From CAYJBH01 sp964370825 (GTDB lineage: Bacteria > Bacillota > Clostridia > Oscillospirales > Ruminococcaceae), in assembly GCA_964370825.1 (NCBI GenBank), contig CAYJKY010000044.1:1-22871 (forward strand): a DNA stretch of 22,871 nucleotides. Direction: 5' to 3'. This document shows, piece after piece, positions 8,611 to 16,388 of the stretch. How positions within the stretch are numbered: position 1 is the stretch's first letter; each line of letters starts with the position of its first letter. The translations under genes were made by a program, and so were the position numbers. The notes under the pieces were generated by a model that was not told the DNA's origin, did not search any database, and saw only the letters and a program-made list of their open reading frames with translations.

Positions 8611-10089
8611 ATGAATAAAATTATTATAAACACAAAAAATAAAAAAAGCAAGATAAATAAAAATATCTATGGGCATTTTTCAGAACATTTGGGGAGGTGC
8701 ATATACGAGGGGCTTTATGTCGGTAAAGACTCAAAAATCCCGAATGTTAATGGAATGCGCAGCGACGTGGTAGAAGCACTGAAAAAAATCAAAGTCCCCG
8801 TATTGCGTTGGCCGGGTGGCTGCTTTGCGGATGAATACCATTGGAAAGACGGAATCGGAACAAAAGAAAACCGCAAAAAGATCATAAATACGCATTGGGG
8901 AGGCACTGTTGAAGATAATTCATTTGGCACTCATGAATTTATGGAGCTTTGTAATCAACTAAACTGTGAGCCTTATATCAACGCGAATGTTGGAAGTGGC
9001 ACTGTACAAGAAATGAGCGAGTGGGTGGAATACCTAACTTTCGACGGACTCTCTCCCATGGCAGGATTAAGGGCAGAAAACGGACAACAAGAAGCATGGC
9101 GAGTAAAATACTGGGGTGTCGGCAACGAAAACTGGGGTTGTGGAGGCAATATGCGCCCCGAATACTATGCAGATTTATACCGCAGATTTTCCACATATTG
9201 CAGAAATTATGGGGCGAACAAACTCTTTAAAATAGCTTGTGGTCCGTCGGTTGATGACTATAACTGGACTGAGCAACTAATGAGGATTGCGGGAAAATAC
9301 ACCGATGCTATCACACTCCACCACTACACCGTGCCTACTGCAGTGTGGAACGACAAAGGTTCTGCCCTTGAGTTTGATGAAGCGCTTTACTATAATACTC
9401 TTTATCAGGCTAACAGAATGGAAGATCTCATTATAAATCATCTTCATATCATGAACAAGTATGACCCCGAGCACAAAGTGGGGTTAATCGTGGACGAGTG
9501 GGGCACATGGCACAATGTTGAGCCCGGAACAAACCCCGGATTTTTGTACCAACAAAACACTATGCGTGACGCTATTGTGGCAGCGATGACGCTCGATATT
9601 TTCAATAATCATTCAGAGCGCGTTATAATGGCAAATATTGCACAAACAGTGAATGTGTTGCAAGCGGTTGTCTTGACTGAAGGCGAAAAAATGCTACTCA
9701 CTCCGACATACCATGTATTTGATATGTACAAAGTACACCAAGATGCAACTTTGCTGGAAAGCTTTGTGATAGCAGATAAAATATCAGTTGATTCGAACAA
9801 AAATGTTCCGGGCGTTTCAGCATCTTCCTCCATAACAGACAGTGGTGAAGTGAGCATAACGACATCTAATCTATCTTGCAGTGAAAGTTTGGATATTGAA
9901 ATTGATTTGAGTGGTTTTACCGCAAGTAAAGTCAGTGCATTTATACTTTCAGGAAAAATGCACGATTATAATGACTTTGGCGACGAAGAAAAAGTAAATA
10001 TAAAAGTTTACGATGAGTATATTCTCTCAAATGATAAAATTAGATTCACTGCACCTCCTTGTGCAATTATCCTTTTCACATTATGTTAA
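8611..10089 (+). CDS. Second GH51 alpha-L-arabinofuranosidase
   Basis: The 492 residues have intact GH51 catalytic motifs: acid/base Glu173 in GVGNENWGCGG and nucleophile Glu296 in IVDEWGTWH. The N-terminal block NIYGHFSEHLGRCIYEGLY and RWPGGCFADEYHWKDG also fit. It belongs to a different GH51 branch from the first enzyme: GNENWG and RWPGGCFADE here, GNEMDGPW and RYPGGNFVSG there. The two probably differ in linkage or chain-length preference rather than being a recent duplication. There is no signal peptide, so it is cytoplasmic. A TTGGAG ribosome site lies 7 nt upstream. The gene starts 24 nt after the second permease and its stop overlaps the start of the small cysteine-rich gene. Confidence 0.93.
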   Translation: MNKIIINTKNKKSKINKNIYGHFSEHLGRCIYEGLYVGKDSKIPNVNGMRSDVVEALKKIKVPVLRWPGGCFADEYHWKDGIGTKENRKKIINTHWGGTVEDNSFGTHEFMELCNQLNCEPYINANVGSGTVQEMSEWVEYLTFDGLSPMAGLRAENGQQEAWRVKYWGVGNENWGCGGNMRPEYYADLYRRFSTYCRNYGANKLFKIACGPSVDDYNWTEQLMRIAGKYTDAITLHHYTVPTAVWNDKGSALEFDEALYYNTLYQANRMEDLIINHLHIMNKYDPEHKVGLIVDEWGTWHNVEPGTNPGFLYQQNTMRDAIVAAMTLDIFNNHSERVIMANIAQTVNVLQAVVLTEGEKMLLTPTYHVFDMYKVHQDATLLESFVIADKISVDSNKNVPGVSASSSITDSGEVSITTSNLSCSESLDIEIDLSGFTASKVSAFILSGKMHDYNDFGDEEKVNIKVYDEYILSNDKIRFTAPPCAIILFTLC

Positions 10090-10343
10090 ACGAAAGAAGA
10101 ATTTGCAAACGCTGTTTGCTAAGTGAGATTACGGAAACTGATTTTTTTAGAAGTATATATGAGTACATAGAAAACATGCCTAACGAAATCAAAGTTGAGA
10201 AAAAAATTTATAGTGAGCGCTTAGAAAAATGTAAGGCTTGCGACAATCTCATCAACGGGATGTGTAAACTCTGTGGTTGTTTTGTTGAAACAAGGGCAGT
10301 AAAAAAAGTTATGTTTTGCCCCGGTAACCCGAAAATGTGGTAA
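10083..10343 (+). CDS. DUF6171-like small cysteine-rich protein
   Basis: The 86-residue protein has a CKRC pair near the N-terminus (Cys8, Cys11). A C-terminal cluster follows: KCKACDNL, GMCKLCGCFVETRA and a final FCPG. This resembles the DUF6171 proteins of Clostridia and suggests a zinc-ribbon fold. The function is unknown. I place the start at the ATG at 10083, because ATGTTAA overlaps the stop of the GH51 gene and allows translational coupling. An in-frame upstream ATG at 10059 would lie deeper inside GH51. Its place at the end of the operon does not reveal a role in arabinose use. Confidence 0.7.
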   Translation: MLNERRICKRCLLSEITETDFFRSIYEYIENMPNEIKVEKKIYSERLEKCKACDNLINGMCKLCGCFVETRAVKKVMFCPGNPKMW

Positions 10344-10346
10344 AAA

Positions 10347-10417
10347 GATATGGTGGGTTTCAAGTTGATTGACTATATATGCTTCTCGATTGCATTTAAA
10401 GTAGCCCACCTCCTATC
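10347..10417 (+). terminator. Possible hairpin at the end of the GH51-ABC operon
   Basis: GGTGGG (10352-10357) can pair with CCCACC (10405-10410), extended by GATA with TATC across small bulges. The loop is long and no T-run follows, so it is at best an atypical terminator. Confidence 0.3.
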
Positions 10418-10427
10418 TCATTTGTCA

Positions 10428-10442
10428 TGCAAACGGTTTACA
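10428..10442. promoter_or_regulatory. LacI/CcpA-like operator upstream of araB
   Basis: TGCAAACGGTTTACA is an almost perfect inverted repeat (TGcAAAC-G-GTTTaCA) with the central CG-containing look of LacI-family and CcpA (cre) sites. It lies 52 nt before the kinase start and just upstream of a possible TAGAAT -10 (10470-10475). It does not fit the cre consensus exactly, so catabolite control or a LacI-type sugar regulator are both only candidates. Confidence 0.4.
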
Positions 10443-10493
10443 TAATTCGGACAATTTCTTTGGGCAAGATAGAATATTAAGGGAAGGAAATAA

Positions 10494-12056
10494 ATGCAAG
10501 ATACTTATCTTGGTATAGAGCTTGGCTCAACAAGAATAAAAGCTGTACTGACAAATGAAAAAGGCACTGTTATTGCAAGCGGTGCACACGATTGGGAAAA
10601 CAGCTTTGAAAATAATTACTGGACATATTCTCTTGAAAAAGTATGGGCAGGTATACAAGATGCGTTTTCAAATTTGCGTGAAAACGCTATGAAATCAACA
10701 GGAGAAAAGCTTGAAAGCGTAAGCGCAATGGGCATTAGTGCTATGATGCACGGCTACTTGCCTTTTAATAAAAACGGCGAGCTTTTAACACCATTTAGAA
10801 CATGGCGCAACACAAACACAAGCGTTGCCGCAGAAAAATTAACCGATACCATGCAGTTTAATATACCCGAGAGGTGGAGCATTGCGCATATATATCAAGC
10901 TATGCTCGATAATGAGCCGCATGTGAAACACATAAGCTATTTGACAACACTTGCAGGCTATGTGCACTGGCAATTAACAGACAAAAAAGTGCTTGGTGTG
11001 GGTGATGCCTCGGGTATGTTCCCCATAGATAGCAACATTTGCGACTATGACAAGGCAAAAACCACACAATTTGACGAGCTTTTAAACAAAGGCGGCTACG
11101 GCTTTAAACTAAACGATATTATGCCAAAAGTTTTGAAAGCAGGCGAAAAAGCAGGGACGCTAACCGAAAAAGGAGCAAAACTGCTTGACCAAAGTGGTGA
11201 ATTTAATGCAGGCATACCAATGTGCCCACCGGAAGGTGATGCTGGAACAGGCATGGTTGCGACAAACAGCGTGGCACAGCTAACGGGCAATGTAAGCGCC
11301 GGCACAAGCGTTTTTGCAATGATTGTACTTGAAAAACAGCTGAAAAAACTGCACCGTGAAATTGATATGGTTACAACACCGTGCGCAAGCCCTGTTGCAA
11401 TGGTGCATTGCAACACATGTACATCTGACCTTGATGCGTGGGTTAAAATGTTTGACGAAGTTTTAAAAGCAGCAAATTGCAATTTAAGCAAAGCACGACT
11501 TTACGATATGTTTTACAACAAAGCACTTGAGGGCGATGCCGACTGCGGTGGGCTTTTATGCTACAACTACTATGCAGGCGAGCCTGTTGTTGGCGTTGAA
11601 AACGGTAGACCCATGTTTGTGCGCAAACCTGAAAACGAGCTTACGTTTGCTAATTTTGCACGCACACAAATTTATGCAACAATGGCGGCGCTTAAAATAG
11701 GCATGGATATTTTATTTAACGAAGAAAAAGTAAAACTTGAAACATTGCTTGGGCACGGCGGACTTTTCAAAACACCGACAGCCGGACAAAAAATGCTTGC
11801 AGGTGCGTTAAATGTGCCTGTTGCAGTTATGGAAACAGCAGGCGAGGGCGGCCCGTGGGGCATTGCGCTACTTGCCGCTTACATGCAAAACAAAAAAGAC
11901 GGACAGAGCTTGCAAGATTACCTTAAAAACAATATTTTTGCAGGGGCAAAAGGCAGTGTTGTACAGCCCGATACAAAAGATGTAAAAGGCTTTGCAAAAT
12001 ATATTGATAGCTATAAAATAGGACTTATGGCAGAGAAAGCAGCAGAAGCAATTTAA
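10494..12056 (+). CDS. araB: FGGY-family L-ribulokinase
   Basis: The 520-residue sugar kinase has the FGGY family's N-terminal phosphate loop GIELGSTRIKAV (residues 7-18), a sugar-contact block AMMHGYLPF followed by RTWRNT, and the C-terminal ATP-site segment GEGGPWGIALLAAY. It phosphorylates L-ribulose made by the isomerase that follows. The neighbouring araA and araD make ribulokinase the clear reading, although the sequence is of the broader FGGY type common in Clostridia and not the classic E. coli AraB. A GGAAGG ribosome site precedes the ATG. It opens a three-gene operon with araA (25 nt to its chosen start) and araD. Codon use (CTT for Leu, AGC for Ser, GGC for Gly) differs from the genes to the left. 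Confidence 0.88.
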   Translation: MQDTYLGIELGSTRIKAVLTNEKGTVIASGAHDWENSFENNYWTYSLEKVWAGIQDAFSNLRENAMKSTGEKLESVSAMGISAMMHGYLPFNKNGELLTPFRTWRNTNTSVAAEKLTDTMQFNIPERWSIAHIYQAMLDNEPHVKHISYLTTLAGYVHWQLTDKKVLGVGDASGMFPIDSNICDYDKAKTTQFDELLNKGGYGFKLNDIMPKVLKAGEKAGTLTEKGAKLLDQSGEFNAGIPMCPPEGDAGTGMVATNSVAQLTGNVSAGTSVFAMIVLEKQLKKLHREIDMVTTPCASPVAMVHCNTCTSDLDAWVKMFDEVLKAANCNLSKARLYDMFYNKALEGDADCGGLLCYNYYAGEPVVGVENGRPMFVRKPENELTFANFARTQIYATMAALKIGMDILFNEEKVKLETLLGHGGLFKTPTAGQKMLAGALNVPVAVMETAGEGGPWGIALLAAYMQNKKDGQSLQDYLKNNIFAGAKGSVVQPDTKDVKGFAKYIDSYKIGLMAEKAAEAI

Positions 12057-12081
12057 AAATAAAAATATGGAGGATATTAAG

Positions 12082-13557
12082 ATGAACATGAAAAACAAAG
12101 AGTTTTGGTTTATAGTAGGTAGCCAATTTTTATATGGCGACGAAGTTTTAACAACAGTTGCTAAACGTGCAGAGGAAATGACAAACGTTTTAAACAAAAG
12201 CGGTAATTTGCCCTGCAAATTTGTCTACAAAGTAACGGCAAAAACAAACGCTGAAATAACAGAAATAATTAAACAGGCAAATTACAGCGATGATTGCATA
12301 GGGATTGTGACGTGGTGCCACACATTTAGCCCTAGCAAAATGTGGATTAACGGGCTTGTTAATTTGCAAAAACCATGGTGCCATTTTGCAACGCAATACC
12401 ATAAAGAGATACCTAATAATGAGATTGACATGGACTTTATGAACTTAAACCAAGCCGCACACGGCGACCGTGAACACGGTTTTATAGGCGCAAGACTTCG
12501 CAGTGCACGCAAAATTATTGCAGGCTACTGGCAAGACGCAGACATGCAAAAGCGCCTTGGCGATTGGATGCGTGTTGCATACGGCGTGGCTTTTTCAAAA
12601 GAGCTTAAAGTTATGCGTTTTGGCGATAATATGCGAGAAGTTGCCGTTACAGAGGGCGACAAAATTGAAGTGCAAGCAAAGCTTGGTTGGCAAGTAAACA
12701 CATGGCCTGTAGGCTTGCTTGTGGACACAATGAACGCTGTGACAGACAGCGAAATTGATGCAAAAATGGCAGAATATAATGAAAAATATCTTATAAATAC
12801 AAATGACATTGATAGCGTGAAATACCAAGCACGTGAAGAAATTGCAATGAAAAAATTGCTTGATGAAGAGGGCTGCAAAGCATTTAATAACACATTCCAA
12901 GATTTATATGGCATGAAACAACTGCCGGGACTTGCAAGTCAAAACTTAATGGCAAGCGGCTATGGCTACGGTGGCGAGGGCGATTGGAAAATCAGTGCAA
13001 TGACATCTATTTTAAAGGCGATGAGCGAGGGCAAAACAGGCGGCACTAGCTTTATGGAGGACTATACCTACCATTTAGAGAGCGGCAACGAATTGAGCCT
13101 TGGTGCACACATGCTTGAAGTTTGCCCAAGCATTGCTATGGAAAAAGCAAAAATAGAGGTTAGCCCACTTGGCATTGGCGACAGAGAGCCACCGGCACGC
13201 CTTGTTTTTGAGGCTCATGAAGGAAGTGCAATTGTAATTAGCCTTATTGACATGGGCGGACGTTTGCGCCTGATTTGCCAAGATATTGAGTGTGTAAAAC
13301 CGATTATGGACATGCCGAATTTGCCAGTGGCACGTGTTATGTGGAAAGCACTGCCAAGTCTGGCAACAGGCATTGAGTGCTGGATAATGGCAGGCGGGGC
13401 ACATCACACCGTTTTGAGCTACGACGTTACATCAGAGCAAATGCGTGATTTTGCTAGAATAACGGACATTGAGTTTGTACATATAGGCAAAGACACAAAA
13501 GTTGACAACTTTGAAAAAGATTTGTTTATGACAGATTTATTTTGGAAATTGAGATAA
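12082..13557 (+). CDS. araA: L-arabinose isomerase
   Basis: The protein converts L-arabinose to L-ribulose in the cytoplasm using manganese. With the start at 12082 it has 491 residues, close to E. coli AraA (500). All four metal ligands are visible by motif: Glu299 in GGEGDW, Glu326 in SFMEDYTYH, His343 in LGAHMLEVCPS and His442 in GGAHHTV. The N-terminus FWFIVGSQFLYG is typical. I prefer 12082 to the in-frame ATG at 12067, because the earlier ATG overlaps the GGAGG ribosome site (12069-12073), which is spaced 8 nt from 12082. It lies between araB and araD, completing the standard three-step route. Confidence 0.97.
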   Translation: MNMKNKEFWFIVGSQFLYGDEVLTTVAKRAEEMTNVLNKSGNLPCKFVYKVTAKTNAEITEIIKQANYSDDCIGIVTWCHTFSPSKMWINGLVNLQKPWCHFATQYHKEIPNNEIDMDFMNLNQAAHGDREHGFIGARLRSARKIIAGYWQDADMQKRLGDWMRVAYGVAFSKELKVMRFGDNMREVAVTEGDKIEVQAKLGWQVNTWPVGLLVDTMNAVTDSEIDAKMAEYNEKYLINTNDIDSVKYQAREEIAMKKLLDEEGCKAFNNTFQDLYGMKQLPGLASQNLMASGYGYGGEGDWKISAMTSILKAMSEGKTGGTSFMEDYTYHLESGNELSLGAHMLEVCPSIAMEKAKIEVSPLGIGDREPPARLVFEAHEGSAIVISLIDMGGRLRLICQDIECVKPIMDMPNLPVARVMWKALPSLATGIECWIMAGGAHHTVLSYDVTSEQMRDFARITDIEFVHIGKDTKVDNFEKDLFMTDLFWKLR

Positions 13558-13571
13558 TTTGGAGCATAGTA

Positions 13572-14264
13572 ATGTTAGAGCAACTAAAACATGAAGTATA
13601 CAAAGCAAATATGAATTTGCAAAAACACGATCTTGTAACATTCACATGGGGCAATGTTTCGGGAATTGACAGACAAACAGGCTATTTTGCCATAAAGCCG
13701 AGCGGTGTTGAGTACGAGAATTTAACACCTGACGGTATGGTGATAATGGACTTAAACGGCAACAAAATAGAGGGTAAATACAAGCCATCTTCCGACACAA
13801 AAACGCATATTGAGCTGTACAAAGCGTATGAAAACATAGGCGGTGTTGTGCATACACACTCAAAAATGGCGGTGTCTTGGGCGACAGCAGTTCGCAATAT
13901 ACCAAACTACAACACAACCCACAGCGACTATTTTTATAAGGATATTCCGTGCACAAGAGCGCTGACAAAAGAGGAAGTAGACGAGGACTACGAAAAAAAC
14001 ACAGGACTTGTTATTGTGGAGACCTTCAAAAACGCCAAATATGACACACAGCACAATCCCGGTGTAATTTGTGCAAACCACGGCCCGTTTACCTGGGGCA
14101 AAAATGCATACGAGGCAGTGCAAAATGCCGTGGTGCTTGAAGATGTTGCGACAATGGCATACTTTGCCGAGATGTTAAATAGCGGCATAAAACCAATACC
14201 ACAGCATATTTGCGATAAACATTTTTTGCGCAAGCACGGCAAGAATGCTTATTATGGGCAATGA
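13572..14264 (+). CDS. araD: L-ribulose-5-phosphate 4-epimerase
   Basis: The 230-residue class II aldolase-fold epimerase makes D-xylulose-5-phosphate from L-ribulose-5-phosphate (E. coli AraD has 231). The zinc histidines are His94 and His96 in VVHTHSKMA and His170 in CANHGPFTWG. The substrate motifs GNVSGID, KPSG and SSDTKTH (with Asp75) are present. I chose the ATG at 13572, which has a GGAG site 7 nt upstream; an in-frame ATG at 13542 would overlap the end of araA and has no ribosome site. It starts 14 nt after araA and is the last gene before the integrative-element module. No intrinsic terminator is obvious after it. Confidence 0.96.
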   Translation: MLEQLKHEVYKANMNLQKHDLVTFTWGNVSGIDRQTGYFAIKPSGVEYENLTPDGMVIMDLNGNKIEGKYKPSSDTKTHIELYKAYENIGGVVHTHSKMAVSWATAVRNIPNYNTTHSDYFYKDIPCTRALTKEEVDEDYEKNTGLVIVETFKNAKYDTQHNPGVICANHGPFTWGKNAYEAVQNAVVLEDVATMAYFAEMLNSGIKPIPQHICDKHFLRKHGKNAYYGQ

Positions 14265-14515
14265 AAATCATGTATTACAAAAGATAGGATAGGAAAAGAA
14301 AATTGTGTAATGGAAACAGACATACTAAAGAGAGAAAATATAATATATTAATACGTAATCAGGTATAGTTTGCGAAATATATCTTCTTTGTATATAATTT
14401 ATTAGCTAAACTTTGAAACAATTCATTTTCTGGAATAAAGGGTCGTTTATTTGTTATAAAAGCTTAAAGTGTCAGCATTTGAGCTTTGTTATACAGAAGA
14501 AAGGAGGTTGTATCA
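14265..14515 (+). other. AT-rich junction between araD and the element module
   Basis: I see no gene in this stretch. It contains poorly conserved AT-rich sequence, no clear terminator for the araBAD operon and no copy of tRNA-fMet sequence that would mark an element end. Confidence 0.5.
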
Positions 14516-14593
14516 GTGTTTTTAAGCAGTCACAAAATAAAACGAAGGGAGATTTATGATGAGTACATATCATGGTACATTGCAGGACAATGA
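14516..14593 (+). CDS. Possible 25-residue leader peptide overlapping the sigma-like gene
   Basis: A strong AAAGGAGG site (about 14500-14506) precedes a GTG at 14516 that opens a 25-codon frame, MFLSSHKIKRREIYDEYISW and five more residues, ending at TGA 14591-14593. It overlaps the start of the sigma-like gene in another frame. No family is recognised. Translation of it could control access to the next start. The good ribosome site is the main evidence. Confidence 0.35.
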   Translation: MFLSSHKIKRREIYDEYISWYIAGQ

Positions 14594-14993
14594 AATGCAA
14601 GGGCGATTTACTACATATTTGTTAAAAGCAGTAGAGCGGCAAAAAGTAAAATATATTCAAAAAAAGCAAAGTATGCAAAACCATGAAGTTTATTTAGATG
14701 AAAATACCTATATCAGCCTTATTAACGAGGGTGTCGAGCGGGAGGAACCGAGCGGCACCCTCTTAACATTTTCTGATTTGCCGGATGACAGAATGTTTAT
14801 TGATATGCTGACCAGCGATAAAGTTTTGTCAACGTATTTGAAGTTATCGGAAAAAGAAAAAAACATTTTGTTCTTAAAGGTTTTCAAGGAACTAAAATTC
14901 AGTGAAATTGCGGTTGAGTTGGATTTAAACACGGATGTAGTTAAAACAACGTACTACCGCATAATAAAAAAATTCAGGAAAGGAGGAAAATAA
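14556..14993 (+). CDS. Tn916 Orf7-like sigma-70 family regulator
   Basis: The 145-residue protein resembles Orf7 of Tn916-type elements. The C-terminal part (about residues 94-145) looks like sigma region 4 with a helix-turn-helix: LSEKEKNILFLKVFKELKFS, then EIAVELDLNTDVVKTTYYRI and a basic tail KKFRKGGK. In Tn916 the equivalent gene acts with Orf8 to control transcription into the excision and transfer genes. Two ATGs stand in tandem, and the second (14559) is 7 nt from a GGGAG site. The stop is separated by one base from the GTG of the next gene, whose AAAGGAGG site lies inside this gene. This coupling matches the orf7-orf8 order. Confidence 0.8.
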   Translation: MMSTYHGTLQDNEMQGRFTTYLLKAVERQKVKYIQKKQSMQNHEVYLDENTYISLINEGVEREEPSGTLLTFSDLPDDRMFIDMLTSDKVLSTYLKLSEKEKNILFLKVFKELKFSEIAVELDLNTDVVKTTYYRIIKKFRKGGK

Positions 14994-14994
14994 A

Positions 14995-15941
14995 GTGAAT
15001 TTCACCGATTTATTATTGCAGGCAAAGAGCGGAAACGAATGGGCGTGTGACTCGTTTGCAGCTGAAAAGGTTGTACACAAGAATGGGTTATTAAAAAACT
15101 GATATTTTAATAATCAAATAAAAATCTTGGAGAACTGATGCTTTGATAGGTGGAATGAGGAGGTAACGCTCCAAAACGCCTACTACGATACTGCGACGTG
15201 CGTTATATTTGCACCGATATAGGGTGCGAAGCTCGCGGGAGTCGGCAGAGAGTGGCCGTAAGTGTCGATACTACACGAAAGCTGTTTAGAGGTAAACGGT
15301 GCCGCCTATATGCCGGTAGTCTGTAAAATGCCTATGATGAGAATGATGGAAATCTGACGTATCTCTGAATGTACGGATCTATATCGTTGCACGGTCTAAC
15401 GGCTGTGGCCGCATTTGCGGTGTATGTGAGGTAAAGTAAAACTACACATTATGAAATACCTTATAGTGTTACAGGCGCTATTATCGTGAACTTGTTCACG
15501 TTGCATACAGGTTCATAGGAGACATCTAAGGGCATATATGTTTGATAAAAGCATCGGAACGAGGAAAGGTTAGAACGTCTGCATATGCCGGTGTAGGCAG
15601 GGCGTTAGTGAGGTGACTTACTTTAATCTAACCGAGAGCGGAGTCATAGTACCTATGAAACAGCACTAATAAGGCTGTGGAGGGATGGACTCCAGTCAAT
15701 AGATTTATATCTACTGATGGAACGCCGTGTGAGGTGAAAGTCTCATGCACGGTGTGGAGCAGGGGAAAACGAGGAGATAATACAATACAAATCGTTACCT
15801 ATTGCTATAAAGAATCAAATCTACGAGATGTACAAGCCTTTACTTGCAAAAAAAGCAACAATCAAAGGGTCGTTCGACGAAGATTTATTCCAGGAACTCG
15901 TACATATTCTCTTGAAATGCATAGAAAAAATAGAAATTTAA
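14995..15941 (+). CDS. Tn916 Orf8-like helix-turn-helix protein, split by a group II intron
   Basis: The gene comes in two exons, 14995-15044 and 15809-15941. Joining them gives 60 residues without a stop: MNFTDLLLQAKSGNEWA continues with KNQIYEMYKPLLAKKATIKG and then SFDEDLFQELVHILLKCIEK-IEI. This is the recognisable pattern of the small helix-turn-helix protein after Orf7 in Tn916-family elements. The junction falls inside an Ala codon (GC|A). Read through unspliced, exon 1 runs into intron sequence and stops soon after, at the TGA beginning at 15103. The start is GTG with AAAGGAGG 8 nt upstream. Functional protein therefore requires RNA splicing or an intron-free copy. Confidence 0.85.
15045..15808 (+). 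mobile_element. ORF-less group II intron (764 nt)
   Basis: The 5' end is GTGTGAC, matching the GUGYG rule, and the 3' end is CTAT, matching the AY rule. A domain V hairpin lies at 15722-15755 and a domain VI stretch from about 15756 to 15808. The body (15100-15700) is rich in structured non-coding sequence and has stops in all plus frames. No reverse transcriptase/maturase gene lies in the domain IV region near 15660-15710; only an SD-like GGAGGG (15679-15684) without a frame remains there. The upstream exon end ATGGGC (15039-15044) can pair with GCCTAT at 15330-15335 or 15304-15309 as an IBS1-EBS1 contact with one G-U. Splicing would need a maturase supplied from elsewhere. Confidence 0.88.
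15722..15755 (+). ncRNA. Group II intron domain V
   Basis: This 34-nt hairpin has CCGTG paired with CACGG, TGAG with CTCA, a two-base bulge and a GAAA tetraloop at 15736-15739. The catalytic triad position reads CGC (15723-15725), the variant seen in some bacterial classes in place of AGC. The element appears intact, which argues that the intron is still catalytically competent. Confidence 0.8.
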
Positions 15942-16388
15942 AATATTTTTACGGATTTGTTTACTTTTTTAAAATTATTTGCTCTTTATTAAGTAGGGGG
16001 TAAAACCTCACCGGTACCTTGAAAAGTGAATAGCATATCACCTTGAGTTATACAGGTACAAGGGATAGTGTGCGATGACCTTGCGGATACAAGCGAGCGA
16101 GCGCACCCCTGTGCTTTGTGTCGGCTAAAATACGCAATAGATGCATAGCTGTTTTTGTTCAAAACAAGGCGGAGAATTGAGTAATGCTTTGTGCATTGCG
16201 ATTGACGACAACGCAGTTTTGGGCAAAAACAGCAAGCAGATATGCGGAGTTTTGGTCGATACAAAGCACCACTTAAATCTGCCCAGCAGAGCCTGCATAG
16301 CCTTTAAACGGGCTTATACTCGGCTGAAAGAATTCCGAAGGAAATGGCGAGGTGGTGTGTGTTAATAAAAATAATGGAGGTTAATTTT
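15942..16388 (+). other. Long gene-free region before the excisionase gene
   Basis: This 447-nt stretch separates the orf8-like gene from the excisionase-like gene. It holds no frame with a credible ribosome site. It does hold many short inverted repeats, for example GCAC-CCCT-GTGC near 16104 and GTTTT-AAAAC near 16150. In Tn916 this interval carries control sequences for excision. A structured leader or regulatory RNA is possible but I cannot identify one. Confidence 0.45.

Noticed and set aside
12190..13407. Several minus-strand frames of 70-153 residues within araA, araD and int
   Set aside because: They are cysteine- or serine-rich antisense translations of well-supported genes.
15677..16003. 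108-residue plus-strand frame across the end of the intron
   Set aside because: It runs through domain V, domain VI and the splice junction in the wrong frame for exon 2 and has no family resemblance. It is a by-product of the intron sequence.
16141..16365. 74-residue plus-strand frame before the excisionase gene
   Set aside because: There is no ribosome site and no recognisable pattern, so I treat the region as non-coding, though a decayed gene is possible.
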